Part shown: one piece after another, positions 1 through 9,407 of the stretch
Layout of the letters: every line of letters starts with the position of its first letter
Position numbering within the stretch: position 1 is the first letter of the stretch
Assembly (NCBI RefSeq): GCF_009739905.1
Contig: NZ_CP034279.1
Coordinates: forward strand, 2,046,001-2,110,000
Direction: 5' to 3'
From: Streptomyces ficellus
GTDB lineage: Bacteria > Actinomycetota > Actinomycetes > Streptomycetales > Streptomycetaceae
Length of the DNA stretch: 64,000 nucleotides
Program-made: the position numbers and the translations under genes
Notes under the pieces: generated by a model
What the model saw: only the letters and a program-made list of their open reading frames with translations
Databases searched by the model: none
What the model was told of the DNA's origin: nothing

Positions 1-154
1 CGTCGCCGGGCTTCTGGGCGTCGGACTCGACGCGGACGGTGAGGCCCGAGTCGCCGAGGCGGACGCGGTCGCCGGCGCGGGGGCCGTGGGTGGCGGCGTA
101 CTCGTGGGGGGTGAGGCGGCGCGCTTCGGCGGGGTGGCCTCCGGGGCGGCTCAT
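1..154 (-). CDS. ureC: urease subunit alpha, N-terminal part (runs off window)
   Basis: This is the first 51 codons of the nickel-dependent catalytic subunit of urease, which hydrolyses urea to ammonia and carbamate in the cytoplasm. The visible protein contains HEYAATHGPRAGDRVRLGDSGL, split here as HEYAATHGPRAG then DRVRLGDSGL, which matches the conserved start of UreC (family pattern HGPTxGDRVRLGDT). The metal ligands lie beyond the window edge, so activity cannot be judged. The start is fixed by an ATGA overlap: its ATG (154-152) shares bases with the TGA of the fused gamma-beta gene, so the two are translationally coupled in one operon read on the minus strand. Confidence 0.9.
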   Translation of the reverse strand, partial: MSRPGGHPAEARRLTPHEYAATHGPRAGDRVRLGDSGLTVRVESDAQKPGD

Positions 155-858
155 CGCTGGACCTCCTGGTCGGTCGTGTCCGGTACGCCGAGGTAGCCGC
201 AGGCGGCGGCGCGGCGCAGCGCCTCTTCGCGGGCGCCGGGCGCGTCGAGCGGTCCGTCGACCAGGCCGGCGAAGCCGATCGCGATCCGGTCGCCGCCGAT
301 GGGCAGCAGCCCGACCTCCTCGCTCTCGCCCGGCCCGAAGCGCACGGACGACCCGGCGGGGACGGCGAGCCGCATGCCGTAGGCGAGGGCGCGGTCGAAG
401 TCGAGCCGCGGGTTGGCCTCGAAGAAGTGGTAGTGCGAGGTGACGGAGACCGGCACGCTCGCGGTGTTGGTGACGCGCAGCCGCAGCGAGGGCTCGGGGT
501 CGGCGTGCATCGGCCCGGGCAGCAGCGCGCCGGGCGCGTCGCCCTCCTGGCCGCCCCCGCCGATGGGGTCGGCGACCACGGCGAGCCGGGAGCCGTCGTC
601 GAAGACGGCCTCCACGTGGACCTCGGTCACGACGTCGGCGACGCCGGGCAGGACGTCGTCGGGGCCGAGCACCGAGCGGGCCGCCTCGATGGCCTCGGCG
701 AGCCGCCGCCCGTCGCGGGCCGCCTCGCAGACGGTGTCCGCGATCAGGGCGGTCGCCTCGGGGACATTGAGCCGCAGACCGCGGGCCCGGCGGGCCCGGG
801 CGAGTTCGGCGGCGCCGAAGATCAGCAGCCGGTCGCGCTCCGTGGGGGTCAGTCGCAC
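151..858 (-). CDS. ureAB: fused urease gamma-beta subunit
   Basis: This 235-residue protein joins the two small urease subunits in one chain. Residues 1-100 are UreA-like (LTPTERDRLLIF at the start, LNVPEA, VEAVFDDGSRL). After a short Gly-rich linker, residues 110-235 are UreB-like (RVTNTASVPVSVTSHYHFFEAN, here split as RVTNTASVPV and SVTSHYHFFEAN; later RLAVPAGSSVRFGPGE). Separate ureA and ureB genes are the commoner arrangement; gamma-beta fusions are known in some bacteria. The GTG start at 858 is chosen because a GGAGG lies just upstream; longer in-frame extension has no homology. The gene overlaps ureC by four bases. It is divergent from a permease at 989, and the 130-bp gap holds a repeated motif. 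No accessory (ureDEFG) genes are in view. Confidence 0.92.
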   Translation of the reverse strand: MRLTPTERDRLLIFGAAELARARRARGLRLNVPEATALIADTVCEAARDGRRLAEAIEAARSVLGPDDVLPGVADVVTEVHVEAVFDDGSRLAVVADPIGGGGQEGDAPGALLPGPMHADPEPSLRLRVTNTASVPVSVTSHYHFFEANPRLDFDRALAYGMRLAVPAGSSVRFGPGESEEVGLLPIGGDRIAIGFAGLVDGPLDAPGAREEALRRAAACGYLGVPDTTDQEVQR

Positions 859-875
859 GTCACCACACCTCCTGT

Positions 876-960
876 TTGAGCAACACTCTAACCATAGAAA
901 TCCAGCGATGGAACCATTGACGGGACTGGCGAGCATGGGTCACATTGAGCGTCACTCTAA
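876..960. promoter_or_regulatory. repeated 16-bp motif in the divergent urease/permease promoter
   Basis: The motif TTGAGCnnCACTCTAA occurs at 876-891 and again, in the same orientation, at 945-960. The two copies differ only at the two central bases. They sit at opposite ends of the 130-bp gap between the urease gene start (858) and the permease start (989), about 69 bp apart, one close to each gene. Two near-identical 16-mers in this position are most simply read as binding sites for one regulator that controls both transcripts. The regulator is unknown, and I could not fit a convincing GlnR box. Confidence 0.5.
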
Positions 961-988
961 AGTCGACGAGCAGAGCGGGGAGACGCCC

Positions 989-2425
989 ATGCCGATTGAA
1001 CAGCGCGGAGTCGACACCATCCCGGAGGCGGAACGCACCAGCGGGCCGCGGGACCTGGTCTCGATCCTGCTGGGCTCGAACCTGTGCCTCGGCGTGATCG
1101 TGTTCGGGTGGCTGCCGGTGTCCTTCGGGCTGGGCCTGTGGCCGGCGGTCACCTCGGTGCTGGCCGGCACGGTCGTCGGTGTCGCCTTCACCGCCCCGCT
1201 CGCCCTGGTCTCGCTGCGCACGGCGACGAACCTGTCGACGTCCAGCGGCGCGTTCTTCGGCGTGCGCGGCAGGCTCGTCGGCTCGGTCGTCGGACTGCTG
1301 CTGTCGCTGGGCTACACGGCGCTGACCCTGTGGATCGGCGGCGACGTCGTGCTCGGTACCCTCGCCCGGCTCTTCGGCGTCCCGACCGGCCCGGCGGCGC
1401 ACACCCTGGTGTACGTCCTGCTCGCCGGCTGCACCGTGGCCGCCGCCGTGTTCGGCTACCGGCTGCTGCTGCGGATCAGCAGGTACCTGGCGGTCGGCAT
1501 GACGCTGATCCTCGCGCTCGGCGTCCTCGCCTACGCCGGGGACTTCACCGCCGCGCCGGTGGCGGACACCCCGTACCTGCTGGGCTCCTTCTGGCCGACC
1601 TGGCTGCTGTCCGCCGTGGCGGCGGGCCTGAGCGGGCCGGTCGCCTTCATCACCCTGCTCGGCGACTACACGCGGTACGTCTCACCCGAGCGGCACAGCC
1701 CCCGCCGGGTGCTGCGGGCCACGTGCCTGGGGCTGTGCCTCGGCCTCCTGCTGCCCCAGCTGTTCGGCACGTTCACCGCGCTCGCCGCGCGGGCGGGGCT
1801 GGACTACGCGGGGCCGCTCGTCGCCACGGCGGCGCCCTGGTACCTGCTCCCGCTCCTGGTCGCGGCCGGCGCCGGGTCGGTCGGTAACGCGGGCCTGATG
1901 CTCTACTCGATGGGCCTCGACCTCGACGCCATCGTGCCGCGGGCGTCCCGCGCCACGGCCACCCTGGTGGTGGCGGCCGTCGCCACGGCGTTCGTCTTCG
2001 CGGGCCACTTCGCGTGGGACGCGCAGGCGGCGATGACGTCGTTCGTGCTGCTGCTGACCGCGATCGGTACGCCCTGGGCGGTCATCACGCTCATCGGCCA
2101 CGTCCGCTGCGGCGGCCGCTACGACCCCGAGGCGCTCCAGGTCTACAACCGCCGGGCGAAGGGCGGGATCTACTGGTTCCGCGCCGGCTGGCACCCCCGC
2201 GCCACGGCGTCCTGGGCGCTCGGCGCGGCGGTGGGCCTGGCGGGCGTCTCCACGCCGCTGTACGAGGGGCCTCTGCCGGCGCTGACCGGCGGGGTCGACC
2301 TGAGCTTCGTCCTGTCCGGCCTGGTCGGCGGCGCGGTGTACGCCGCGCTGACGGCCGGCGCCCGGGCCGCCGCTCCCGCCCCGGGCGCCCTCGTGGCTCC
2401 CGCCCCCGAGACCGCCGCGCCCTGA
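989..2425 (+). CDS. NCS1-family purine/cytosine/allantoin permease
   Basis: The 478-residue protein is a polytopic membrane transporter of the nucleobase:cation symporter-1 family (about 12 membrane segments; the family is usually 400-500 residues). It has the typical N-terminus with SGPRDLVSILLGSNLCLG, the STSSGAFFGVRGRLVGS region and an LGDYTRYVSP motif. Members carry cytosine, purines, allantoin, hydantoins or thiamine, and the substrate cannot be read from the sequence. Its position divergent from urease suggests a role in nitrogen salvage from purine or ureide catabolism, which is inference. The ATG at 989 follows a GGGGAG ribosome site; upstream in-frame sequence is antisense to urease and was not used. 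An Ala/Pro-rich tail ends the protein. Confidence 0.85.
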   Translation: MPIEQRGVDTIPEAERTSGPRDLVSILLGSNLCLGVIVFGWLPVSFGLGLWPAVTSVLAGTVVGVAFTAPLALVSLRTATNLSTSSGAFFGVRGRLVGSVVGLLLSLGYTALTLWIGGDVVLGTLARLFGVPTGPAAHTLVYVLLAGCTVAAAVFGYRLLLRISRYLAVGMTLILALGVLAYAGDFTAAPVADTPYLLGSFWPTWLLSAVAAGLSGPVAFITLLGDYTRYVSPERHSPRRVLRATCLGLCLGLLLPQLFGTFTALAARAGLDYAGPLVATAAPWYLLPLLVAAGAGSVGNAGLMLYSMGLDLDAIVPRASRATATLVVAAVATAFVFAGHFAWDAQAAMTSFVLLLTAIGTPWAVITLIGHVRCGGRYDPEALQVYNRRAKGGIYWFRAGWHPRATASWALGAAVGLAGVSTPLYEGPLPALTGGVDLSFVLSGLVGGAVYAALTAGARAAAPAPGALVAPAPETAAP

Positions 2426-2440
2426 CGCGCGGCGACGCGG

Positions 2441-2476
2441 AACGCCCGTGCCTGTCGAGCGGGAGGCACGGGCGTT
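2441..2476. terminator. bidirectional terminator hairpin between the permease and ilvE
   Basis: A perfect 13-bp inverted repeat (AACGCCCGTGCCT and its complement) with a 10-nt loop lies between the converging permease and ilvE genes, so it can end both transcripts. Confidence 0.85.
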
Positions 2477-2510
2477 GCCGTACGACGCACACCGGGAAGC
2501 CCCGGCGAAA

Positions 2511-3620
2511 TCAGCCGACCTGGTGGGTCCAGCCGTGCGGGTCGGCCTGGGCGCCGGTCTGGATCGCCAGCAGCGTCTCGCGGAGCTTCAGGGTGACCTC
2601 GCCGGGCTCGCCGCCCGACTGGGTCCACTCGCCGCCGGCCGACTTGACCGTGCCGACCGGCGTGATGACGGCGGCCGTGCCGCAGGCGAAGACCTCGGTG
2701 AGCGTGCCGTTCTCGGTGTCGCTCCTCCACTGGTCGATCGAGACGCGGGCCTCCTCGGCCTCGTACCCGAGGTCGCGGGCGAGCCGGAGCAGCGAGTCAC
2801 GGGTGATGCCGGCGAGCAGGGAGCCGGTCAGGGTGGGCGTGACGATCCTCGTCGGCTTCCCGTCCCGGCCCCCGTACACGAAGTACAGGTTCATGCCGCC
2901 GAGTTCCTCGACCCACTTGTGCTCGACCGCGTCGAGGTAGGCCACCTGGTCGCAGCCCTTGGCGGCGGCCTCGGCCTGTGCCAGCAGCGACGCGGCGTAG
3001 TTGCCGCCGGTCTTGGCGAAGCCGATGCCGCCGGGGACGGCGCGGACCCGGTCCTGGGACAGCCAGATCGAGACGGGCTTCACGCCGCCGGGGAAGTACG
3101 CGCCGGCGGGTGAGGCGATCACGAGGAACAGGTACTCGTTGGCCGGGCGGACACCCAGGCCGACCTCGTTGGCGATCATGAACGGCCGCAGGTAGAGCGA
3201 CTCCTCACCGCCGTGCGGCGGCACCCAGGCCTGGTCCTGCTGGACCAGCGCGTCGCACGCGGCGACGAACGTCTCGACCGGCAGCTCCGGCATGGCCAGG
3301 CGCCGGGCCGAGGCCTGGAACCGCTCGGCGTTGGCCTCGGGCCGGAACATGGAGACGGAGCCGTCGGGGCGGCGGTAGGCCTTCAGCCCCTCGAAGATCT
3401 CCTGCGCGTAGTGCAGGGTCATGTTCGCCGGGTCGACCGACAGCGGCGCGTACGGCGTGAGCTGGGCGTCGTGCCAGCCGCGCCCTTCCGTCCACTTGAT
3501 CGTCACCATGTGGTCGGTGAAGTGGCGGCCGAATCCGGGGTTGGCCAGGATCGCCTCGCGCTCCGCGTCGGACAGCGGGTTCGAGGAGGGCTTGAGCTCG
3601 ATCGTGGGCGTCGTCGTCAT
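2511..3620 (-). CDS. ilvE: branched-chain amino acid aminotransferase
   Basis: This 369-residue, PLP-dependent fold-type IV transaminase interconverts Leu, Ile and Val with their 2-oxo acids, the last step of synthesis and first step of breakdown. The Schiff-base lysine is K203 in the [12 protein letters not shown] motif, and the [15 protein letters not shown] phosphate-binding region is present; length is normal for type II BCATs. The ATG at 3620 has AAGGAC upstream. It lies downstream of leuB on the same strand, but a strong hairpin (3804-3834) between them and a 238-bp gap imply its own promoter. In Streptomyces, 2-oxo acids from this enzyme also feed branched fatty acid and polyketide starter units. 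Confidence 0.97.
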   Translation of the reverse strand: MTTTPTIELKPSSNPLSDAEREAILANPGFGRHFTDHMVTIKWTEGRGWHDAQLTPYAPLSVDPANMTLHYAQEIFEGLKAYRRPDGSVSMFRPEANAERFQASARRLAMPELPVETFVAACDALVQQDQAWVPPHGGEESLYLRPFMIANEVGLGVRPANEYLFLVIASPAGAYFPGGVKPVSIWLSQDRVRAVPGGIGFAKTGGNYAASLLAQAEAAAKGCDQVAYLDAVEHKWVEELGGMNLYFVYGGRDGKPTRIVTPTLTGSLLAGITRDSLLRLARDLGYEAEEARVSIDQWRSDTENGTLTEVFACGTAAVITPVGTVKSAGGEWTQSGGEPGEVTLKLRETLLAIQTGAQADPHGWTHQVG

Positions 3621-3803
3621 GAGTGCTGTGTCCTTCACCGTTTGTGTGTGACGGACCGCGCTCACGCCGCTGCACCTGCTTGGACGTCCGAGCTTTACCG
3701 CATGCCGCGGCCCCGCGTTCGATTATCGCTCGCGCGGCCCGTGCAAGGAAACGGCTGGAGTGCGGTCCAGGGTTGATGGTGGCACCCGGGGCCGCACAGG
3801 AGA

Positions 3804-3834
3804 AGCCGCCGGGTCCGTGTGCGACCCGGCGGCT
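3804..3834 (-). terminator. terminator hairpin after leuB
   Basis: A 12-bp perfect stem (AGCCGCCGGGTC with its complement) and a 7-nt loop lies 25 bp beyond the leuB stop codon, separating leuB from ilvE transcription. Confidence 0.85.
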
Positions 3835-3858
3835 GTGTGGTGTTCCTCAGTCGGCGGG

Positions 3859-4902
3859 TCAGCTCGCTACGCGTACCGCGAGCGCGTCGCCGATCTCGTC
3901 CGTCGTCCGCGGCGCGGCGCCGTCCCGCTCCGCCAGGTCGGCGGCGACCGTCTCCTCGATGCGGGCGGCCTCGGTCTCGAACCCGAGGTGGCGCAGCAGC
4001 AGCGCGACGGACAGGATCGTCGCGGTGGGGTCGGCCTTGCCCTGGCCCGCGATGTCGGGCGCGGAGCCGTGGACGGGCTCGAACATCGACGGGAACTCGC
4101 CCGTCGGGTTGATGTTGCCGGACGCGGCCAGGCCGATGCCGCCGGTCACGGCGGCGGCGAGGTCGGTCAGGATGTCGCCGAAGAGGTTGTCGGTGACGAT
4201 GACGTCGAAGCGCTCGGGCTGGGTGACGAAGAAGATCGTCGCGGCGTCGACGTGCAGGTAGTCGGTGGTGACCTCGGGGTACTCCTGGCCGACCTTGTCG
4301 AAGATCTTCTTCCACATGTGGCCGGCGTAGACGAGCACGTTGTTCTTGTGGACCAGCGTCAGCTTCTTGCGCGGGCGGGCCTGGGCGCGCTCGTAGGCGT
4401 CCCGGACCACGCGCTCGACGCCGTACGCCGTGTTGACGCTGACCTCGGTGGCGACCTCGGCGGGCGTCCCGGTGCGCAGGGAGCCGCCGTTGCCGGTGTA
4501 CGGGCCTTCGGTGCCCTCGCGCACGACGACGAAGTCGATGTCGGGGCGGCCCGCCAGCGGGGTGGCCGTGCTCGGGAAGAGCTTGGAGGGGCGCAGGTTG
4601 ACGTAGTGGTCGAAGGCGAAGCGGAGCTTGAGGAGCAGCCCGCGCTCCAGGACGCCGGAGGGGACGGACGGGTCGCCGATCGCGCCGAGGAGGATGGCGT
4701 CGTGCGCCTTGAGGGCCTCCAGCTCCGCGTCGGGGAGGGTCTCCCCGGTGCGGTGCCAGCGCCGGGCACCGAGGTCGTACTCCTTGGTCTCCAGCTTCAC
4801 ATCCTGCGGGAGGACGGAGCGAAGGACCTTCAGGCCCTGGGCCACGACCTCCTGGCCGATGCCGTCACCGGGAACCACTGCGAGATTGATGCTGCGAGAC
4901 AT
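3859..4902 (-). CDS. leuB: 3-isopropylmalate dehydrogenase
   Basis: This 347-residue enzyme oxidises and decarboxylates 3-isopropylmalate to 2-oxoisocaproate, the third step of leucine synthesis. Conserved features include [12 protein letters not shown] at the start, the [12 protein letters not shown] substrate loop, the catalytic Lys/Tyr region around [12 protein letters not shown], the [10 protein letters not shown] metal-binding motif and [16 protein letters not shown] for NAD binding. The ATG at 4902 is the natural start. A palindrome overlapping a possible -10 element lies 42 bp upstream. A strong hairpin follows the gene. Confidence 0.97.
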   Translation of the reverse strand: MSRSINLAVVPGDGIGQEVVAQGLKVLRSVLPQDVKLETKEYDLGARRWHRTGETLPDAELEALKAHDAILLGAIGDPSVPSGVLERGLLLKLRFAFDHYVNLRPSKLFPSTATPLAGRPDIDFVVVREGTEGPYTGNGGSLRTGTPAEVATEVSVNTAYGVERVVRDAYERAQARPRKKLTLVHKNNVLVYAGHMWKKIFDKVGQEYPEVTTDYLHVDAATIFFVTQPERFDVIVTDNLFGDILTDLAAAVTGGIGLAASGNINPTGEFPSMFEPVHGSAPDIAGQGKADPTATILSVALLLRHLGFETEAARIEETVAADLAERDGAAPRTTDEIGDALAVRVAS

Positions 4903-4943
4903 GTCCGCACCCTACTCCGCGTCCCATTGCCTGACATGAGCTT

Positions 4944-4956
4944 TCCACTATGTGGA
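4944..4956. promoter_or_regulatory. palindrome in the leuB promoter region (candidate operator)
   Basis: TCCAC-TAT-GTGGA is a perfect 5-3-5 palindrome 42 bp before the leuB start. On the minus strand its centre reads CATAGT, which could serve as a -10 hexamer, so a bound protein would block transcription. Leucine genes in Streptomyces are controlled by the IclR-type regulator NdgR; whether this is its site is unknown. Confidence 0.4.
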
Positions 4957-4993
4957 CTCGAGCCGGTGTCGGGTCCTGGTGGGCCGGACGGGT

Positions 4994-5128
4994 TCAGTGG
5001 CCCGTGTCGCCGCCGTTGTCCCGGCGGTCGAGGGCCCGCTGGAGCGCGGCGGCGGCATTGCGGCGCTCCGCCTCGGAGGGGCGGGGGGCGGTGTGACGGA
5101 CACGGCGGACGGCGGTCTCAGCGGCCAT
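4994..5128 (-). CDS. small basic hypothetical protein
   Basis: The product has 44 residues, begins MAAETAVRRVRHTAP, and is predicted to be mostly helical, with an Ala/Arg-rich second half (ERRNAAAALQRALDRRDN). It has no signal peptide or membrane segment. The ATG at 5128 has an AGGAG site nine bases upstream, which is the best evidence that it is translated. It lies 91 bp upstream of leuB on the same strand and may share its transcript. I do not recognise a family; similar small ORFs occur at this position in other Streptomyces, from memory. An upstream in-frame extension exists but lacks a ribosome site. Confidence 0.6.
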   Translation of the reverse strand: MAAETAVRRVRHTAPRPSEAERRNAAAALQRALDRRDNGGDTGH

Positions 5129-5352
5129 GACGATCCACTCCTGGAGATCAGAGGATGCGAGGGCGCCGGAAGGGCGGGGAGCGCGGCCGCAGGGGTTGCC
5201 TGCCGGGGGCCGGGCGCTCTCTTCCGCCAATCGCCCGATGGAGCGAGACGTTCGGCTCCTACAAAGCTAAGCGGTTCCGGAGCGTCTGTCTCCACAATTA
5301 CTCGGACTTCCTACTATCTGAGACGGAGACTCGACCGGGACTCCAGCCCCGG

Positions 5353-5910
5353 TCACAGAACGTCGCCGTCGCGCCAGTCGAAGAGCAGCGCGCCCGCCGC
5401 CGCCACCGGCAGCGGCCGGCCGTCCGCCGGGCGCAGATAGGTCGAGTCCTCCTCGTCCGGGAGGTGCCGCACCCCGTCCGGGCCGCAGGTCTCGACACGG
5501 CCGTTCCACAGGTGCCAGCCGCGCGCCCGGTACAGCTCGGCGCCCTCGTCGGACGCCGACAGCGCGCCGAACGCGTACGCCCCGTCGACGACCTCCTCCA
5601 GCGCCGCCATCACGCGGCCGCCCAGCCCCTGCCGGCGCCGGTCGGCGCGTACCGCGACCGCCTCCACGTACCCGACCCGGTACGAGCGGCCCGCGTGGGC
5701 CACCCGGCGCATGATCACGCTGCCGTGGGCGGCGATCCCGTGCTCGTCCTCGACGTAGGCGTGGACGCCGCCGAGCCCGTGGTCCCAGTCCTCGTCGGAG
5801 AAGTCACCGTCGAAGGCGGCGTCGAGCAGCGCCCGTATCCCGGCGAGGGTCTCGGGGGCCAGCTCATAGGTGTGGGCGGTACGCGGGGAGTCCGTGATAC
5901 GGGTCGTCAT
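5353..5910 (-). CDS. AAC(2')-like aminoglycoside 2'-N-acetyltransferase
   Basis: This 185-residue GNAT-fold protein closely resembles the mycobacterial AAC(2')-I enzymes (about 181 residues) that acetylate the 2'-amino group of aminoglycosides from acetyl-CoA. Shared features are the acidic substrate-side motif GDFSDEDWDHGLGGVHA, the acetyl-CoA loop VGYVEAVAVRADRRRQGLGG, GALSASDEGAELYRARGW, and the terminal DWRDGDVL. Resistance is not certain, because chromosomal AAC(2') proteins in mycobacteria may have a cell-wall or other native role. The ATG at 5910 gives the family length; the ribosome site is weak. It is a single-gene unit on the minus strand. Confidence 0.85.
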   Translation of the reverse strand: MTTRITDSPRTAHTYELAPETLAGIRALLDAAFDGDFSDEDWDHGLGGVHAYVEDEHGIAAHGSVIMRRVAHAGRSYRVGYVEAVAVRADRRRQGLGGRVMAALEEVVDGAYAFGALSASDEGAELYRARGWHLWNGRVETCGPDGVRHLPDEEDSTYLRPADGRPLPVAAAGALLFDWRDGDVL

Positions 5911-6012
5911 ACGGGCCACTCTGGCAGCGCCGACGGGGCGCGGGGTGGTGAACCGGCCATCGCCGGCGTCCCACCGCCGCGCCCCCGTCACGCCCCTCGC
6001 GGACGCCCGCGC

Positions 6013-6426
6013 TCAGAGCCGTCCGCCGGTGAGCCGGGACAGCGGGCCGCGCTGCCGCAGACCGGCCCGGCGACCGAGGGCGTACGAGGACGCCACCACG
6101 GTCACCACACCGGCGCTCGCACCGGCCGCGATGGCCTTTCGGGCCTTCACCAGCGTCCAGGCCACGCCCGCCTTGCCGACGGTCTGCCCGGCCGCCGTGC
6201 TGACCGCCGACTGGACGGTCCTGGCGGCGGACTTCGCCTTCTCGGTCGTCGCCCCGCCGATCCCGGCGAGGGTTTCCTTGCCGCTGCGCGCGGCCCCGGA
6301 CGCGGACTTCGCGGCGTCCTGCGCCGTGCTCCGCGCGTTCTTGGCGCCGTCCTGCGCCCGGTCCTTGGTCGCGGTGGCGGCCCGCGAGGCGGTCTTGGTC
6401 GTCGAAGTCTTGTTCGTGTCAGCCAT
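6013..6426 (-). CDS. Ala/Lys/Thr-rich helical protein with one hydrophobic segment
   Basis: The 137-residue product starts MADTNKTSTTKTASRAATATKD and has a long charged stretch rich in Ala, Lys, Ser and Thr, with the spacing of an extended amphipathic helix like LEA or apolipoprotein-type sequences. A hydrophobic stretch near residues 95-115 (AIAAGASAGVVTVVASSYALG) is followed by a basic tail. Function is unknown; it may coat a membrane surface or DNA. The ATG at 6426 is chosen because the protein-like composition begins there; no strong ribosome site is visible. It lies downstream of pruA, separated by a hairpin at 6588-6624. Confidence 0.65.
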   Translation of the reverse strand: MADTNKTSTTKTASRAATATKDRAQDGAKNARSTAQDAAKSASGAARSGKETLAGIGGATTEKAKSAARTVQSAVSTAAGQTVGKAGVAWTLVKARKAIAAGASAGVVTVVASSYALGRRAGLRQRGPLSRLTGGRL

Positions 6427-6587
6427 GCACTGCGGATAACCGCTCGGCGGCCCCGCAAACTGACGCCAGCTCACGGCCGCGCCGAGGGCTCGGGAGTCCC
6501 GTCCGGCCGTGAACGCCTGGCACGGCCCCCCAGAGGGGGCCGGGGCGGGTCCGGGCGGCGGATCTTCGTGCGGTACGCGCACGAGAA

Positions 6588-6624
6588 CCGCCCCCGTCCG
6601 GCGTGGGGGCCGGGACGGGGGCGG
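6588..6624 (-). terminator. hairpin downstream of pruA
   Basis: A 12-bp perfect stem (CCGCCCCCGTCC with its complement) lies 37-73 bp beyond the pruA stop, in position to end the proline-catabolic transcript. Confidence 0.65.
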
Positions 6625-6660
6625 GGCTCAAGGGGACGGACGTCACCCCTGCCGGGGGCT

Positions 6661-8292
<1,632 letters not shown>

Positions 8293-8308
8293 GAGTTCCG
8301 TAACTCCT

Positions 8309-9235
8309 TCAGTTCTTGGTGATCATCGAGCGGACGAAGAACAGCAGGTTGGCCGGCTTCTCCGCGAGGCGGCGCATGAAGTACCCGTACCAGTCGGTTC
8401 CGTACGCGGTGTAGACGCGCATCCGGTGGCCCTCGGCGGCGAGCCGCACGTGCTCGTCGCTGCGGATCCCGTAGAGCATCTGGAACTCGTACTCGTCCAG
8501 TTTGCGCCCTGCGCGGCGGGCGAGCTCCTGGGTGATGGCGATGAGTCGCGGGTCGTGGGACCCGATCATCGGGTAGCCGTCGCCCTCCATCAGGATCCGC
8601 AGGATCCGGACGTACGCCTTGTCGATCTCCGCCTTGTCCTGGTACGCGACGGAGGCGGGCTCCTTGTAGGCCCCCTTCACGATACGCACCCGGCTGCCGT
8701 TCGCGGCGAGGCGACGGGCGTCCTCCTCGGTGCGGAAGAGGTACGCCTGGATGACGCAGCCGGTCTGCGGGAAGTCCTTCCGCAGCTCCTCGTGGATGGC
8801 GAACATCGAGTCGAGGGTGGTGTGGTCCTCCGCGTCCAGGGTGACCGTGGTGCCGATGGCGGCGGCCGCCTCGACGACCGGGCGGACGTTGGCGAGGGCC
8901 AGCTCGTGGCCCCCCTCCAGCGCCTGGCCGAACATCGACAGCTTGACCGACATCTCGGCCCGGGCGCCCAGGCCGAGGTCCTCCAGGTGCTCGATGAGCT
9001 CCATGTAGGCGTCGCGGGCGTCGTAGGCCTGCTGGCGGGTCGTGATGTCCTCGCCGACCACGTCCAGGGTGACCTCCAGGCCCCTGTCCGTCGTCTCCCG
9101 GACGATCGGGACGACCTGCTCGACGGTCTCGCCGGCGATGAAGCGGCCGACGACCTGCTTGGTGCCCGGGGCGGCAGAGACGAAGCGGCGCATCTTGTCA
9201 CTGCGCGACGCGGCAAGGATCACGGGACCCAGCAC
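8309..9235 (-). CDS. proline dehydrogenase
   Basis: This 308-residue FAD enzyme of the monofunctional proline dehydrogenase family oxidises proline to pyrroline-5-carboxylate. The family barrel is clear: SVKLSMFG, VTLDAEDHTTLDS, QAYLFRTEEDARRL, RIVKGAYKEP, GSHDPRL and EFQMLYGIR. The GTG start at 9235 is supported by a GGAGG seven bases upstream; a longer reading frame exists but has no ribosome site. It is the first gene of the operon with pruA and is divergent from a PucR-type regulator at 9408, whose product probably controls it. Confidence 0.93.
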   Translation of the reverse strand: MLGPVILAASRSDKMRRFVSAAPGTKQVVGRFIAGETVEQVVPIVRETTDRGLEVTLDVVGEDITTRQQAYDARDAYMELIEHLEDLGLGARAEMSVKLSMFGQALEGGHELALANVRPVVEAAAAIGTTVTLDAEDHTTLDSMFAIHEELRKDFPQTGCVIQAYLFRTEEDARRLAANGSRVRIVKGAYKEPASVAYQDKAEIDKAYVRILRILMEGDGYPMIGSHDPRLIAITQELARRAGRKLDEYEFQMLYGIRSDEHVRLAAEGHRMRVYTAYGTDWYGYFMRRLAEKPANLLFFVRSMITKN

Positions 9236-9407
9236 GGGGCACCTCCACGGAACACGGATGGAAGGGGGCTGCCGCGGAACATTCCACGACGGCACGGAGA
9301 ACCACCGTGAAACCTAAGGATCGCTCGGATGCCGGGCCATCGACAGCTGTCACGCATCCGTGCCCCGCATCTCATACAGATGTCTGAACCGGTGGCAGAA
9401 TGTCCGG

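Noticed and set aside
859..988. A GlnR binding box in the urease promoter
   Set aside because: Pieces such as GTCAC...GTCAC occur, but spacing and half-sites do not fit the GlnR consensus. The TTGAGCnnCACTCTAA repeat is the stronger signal.
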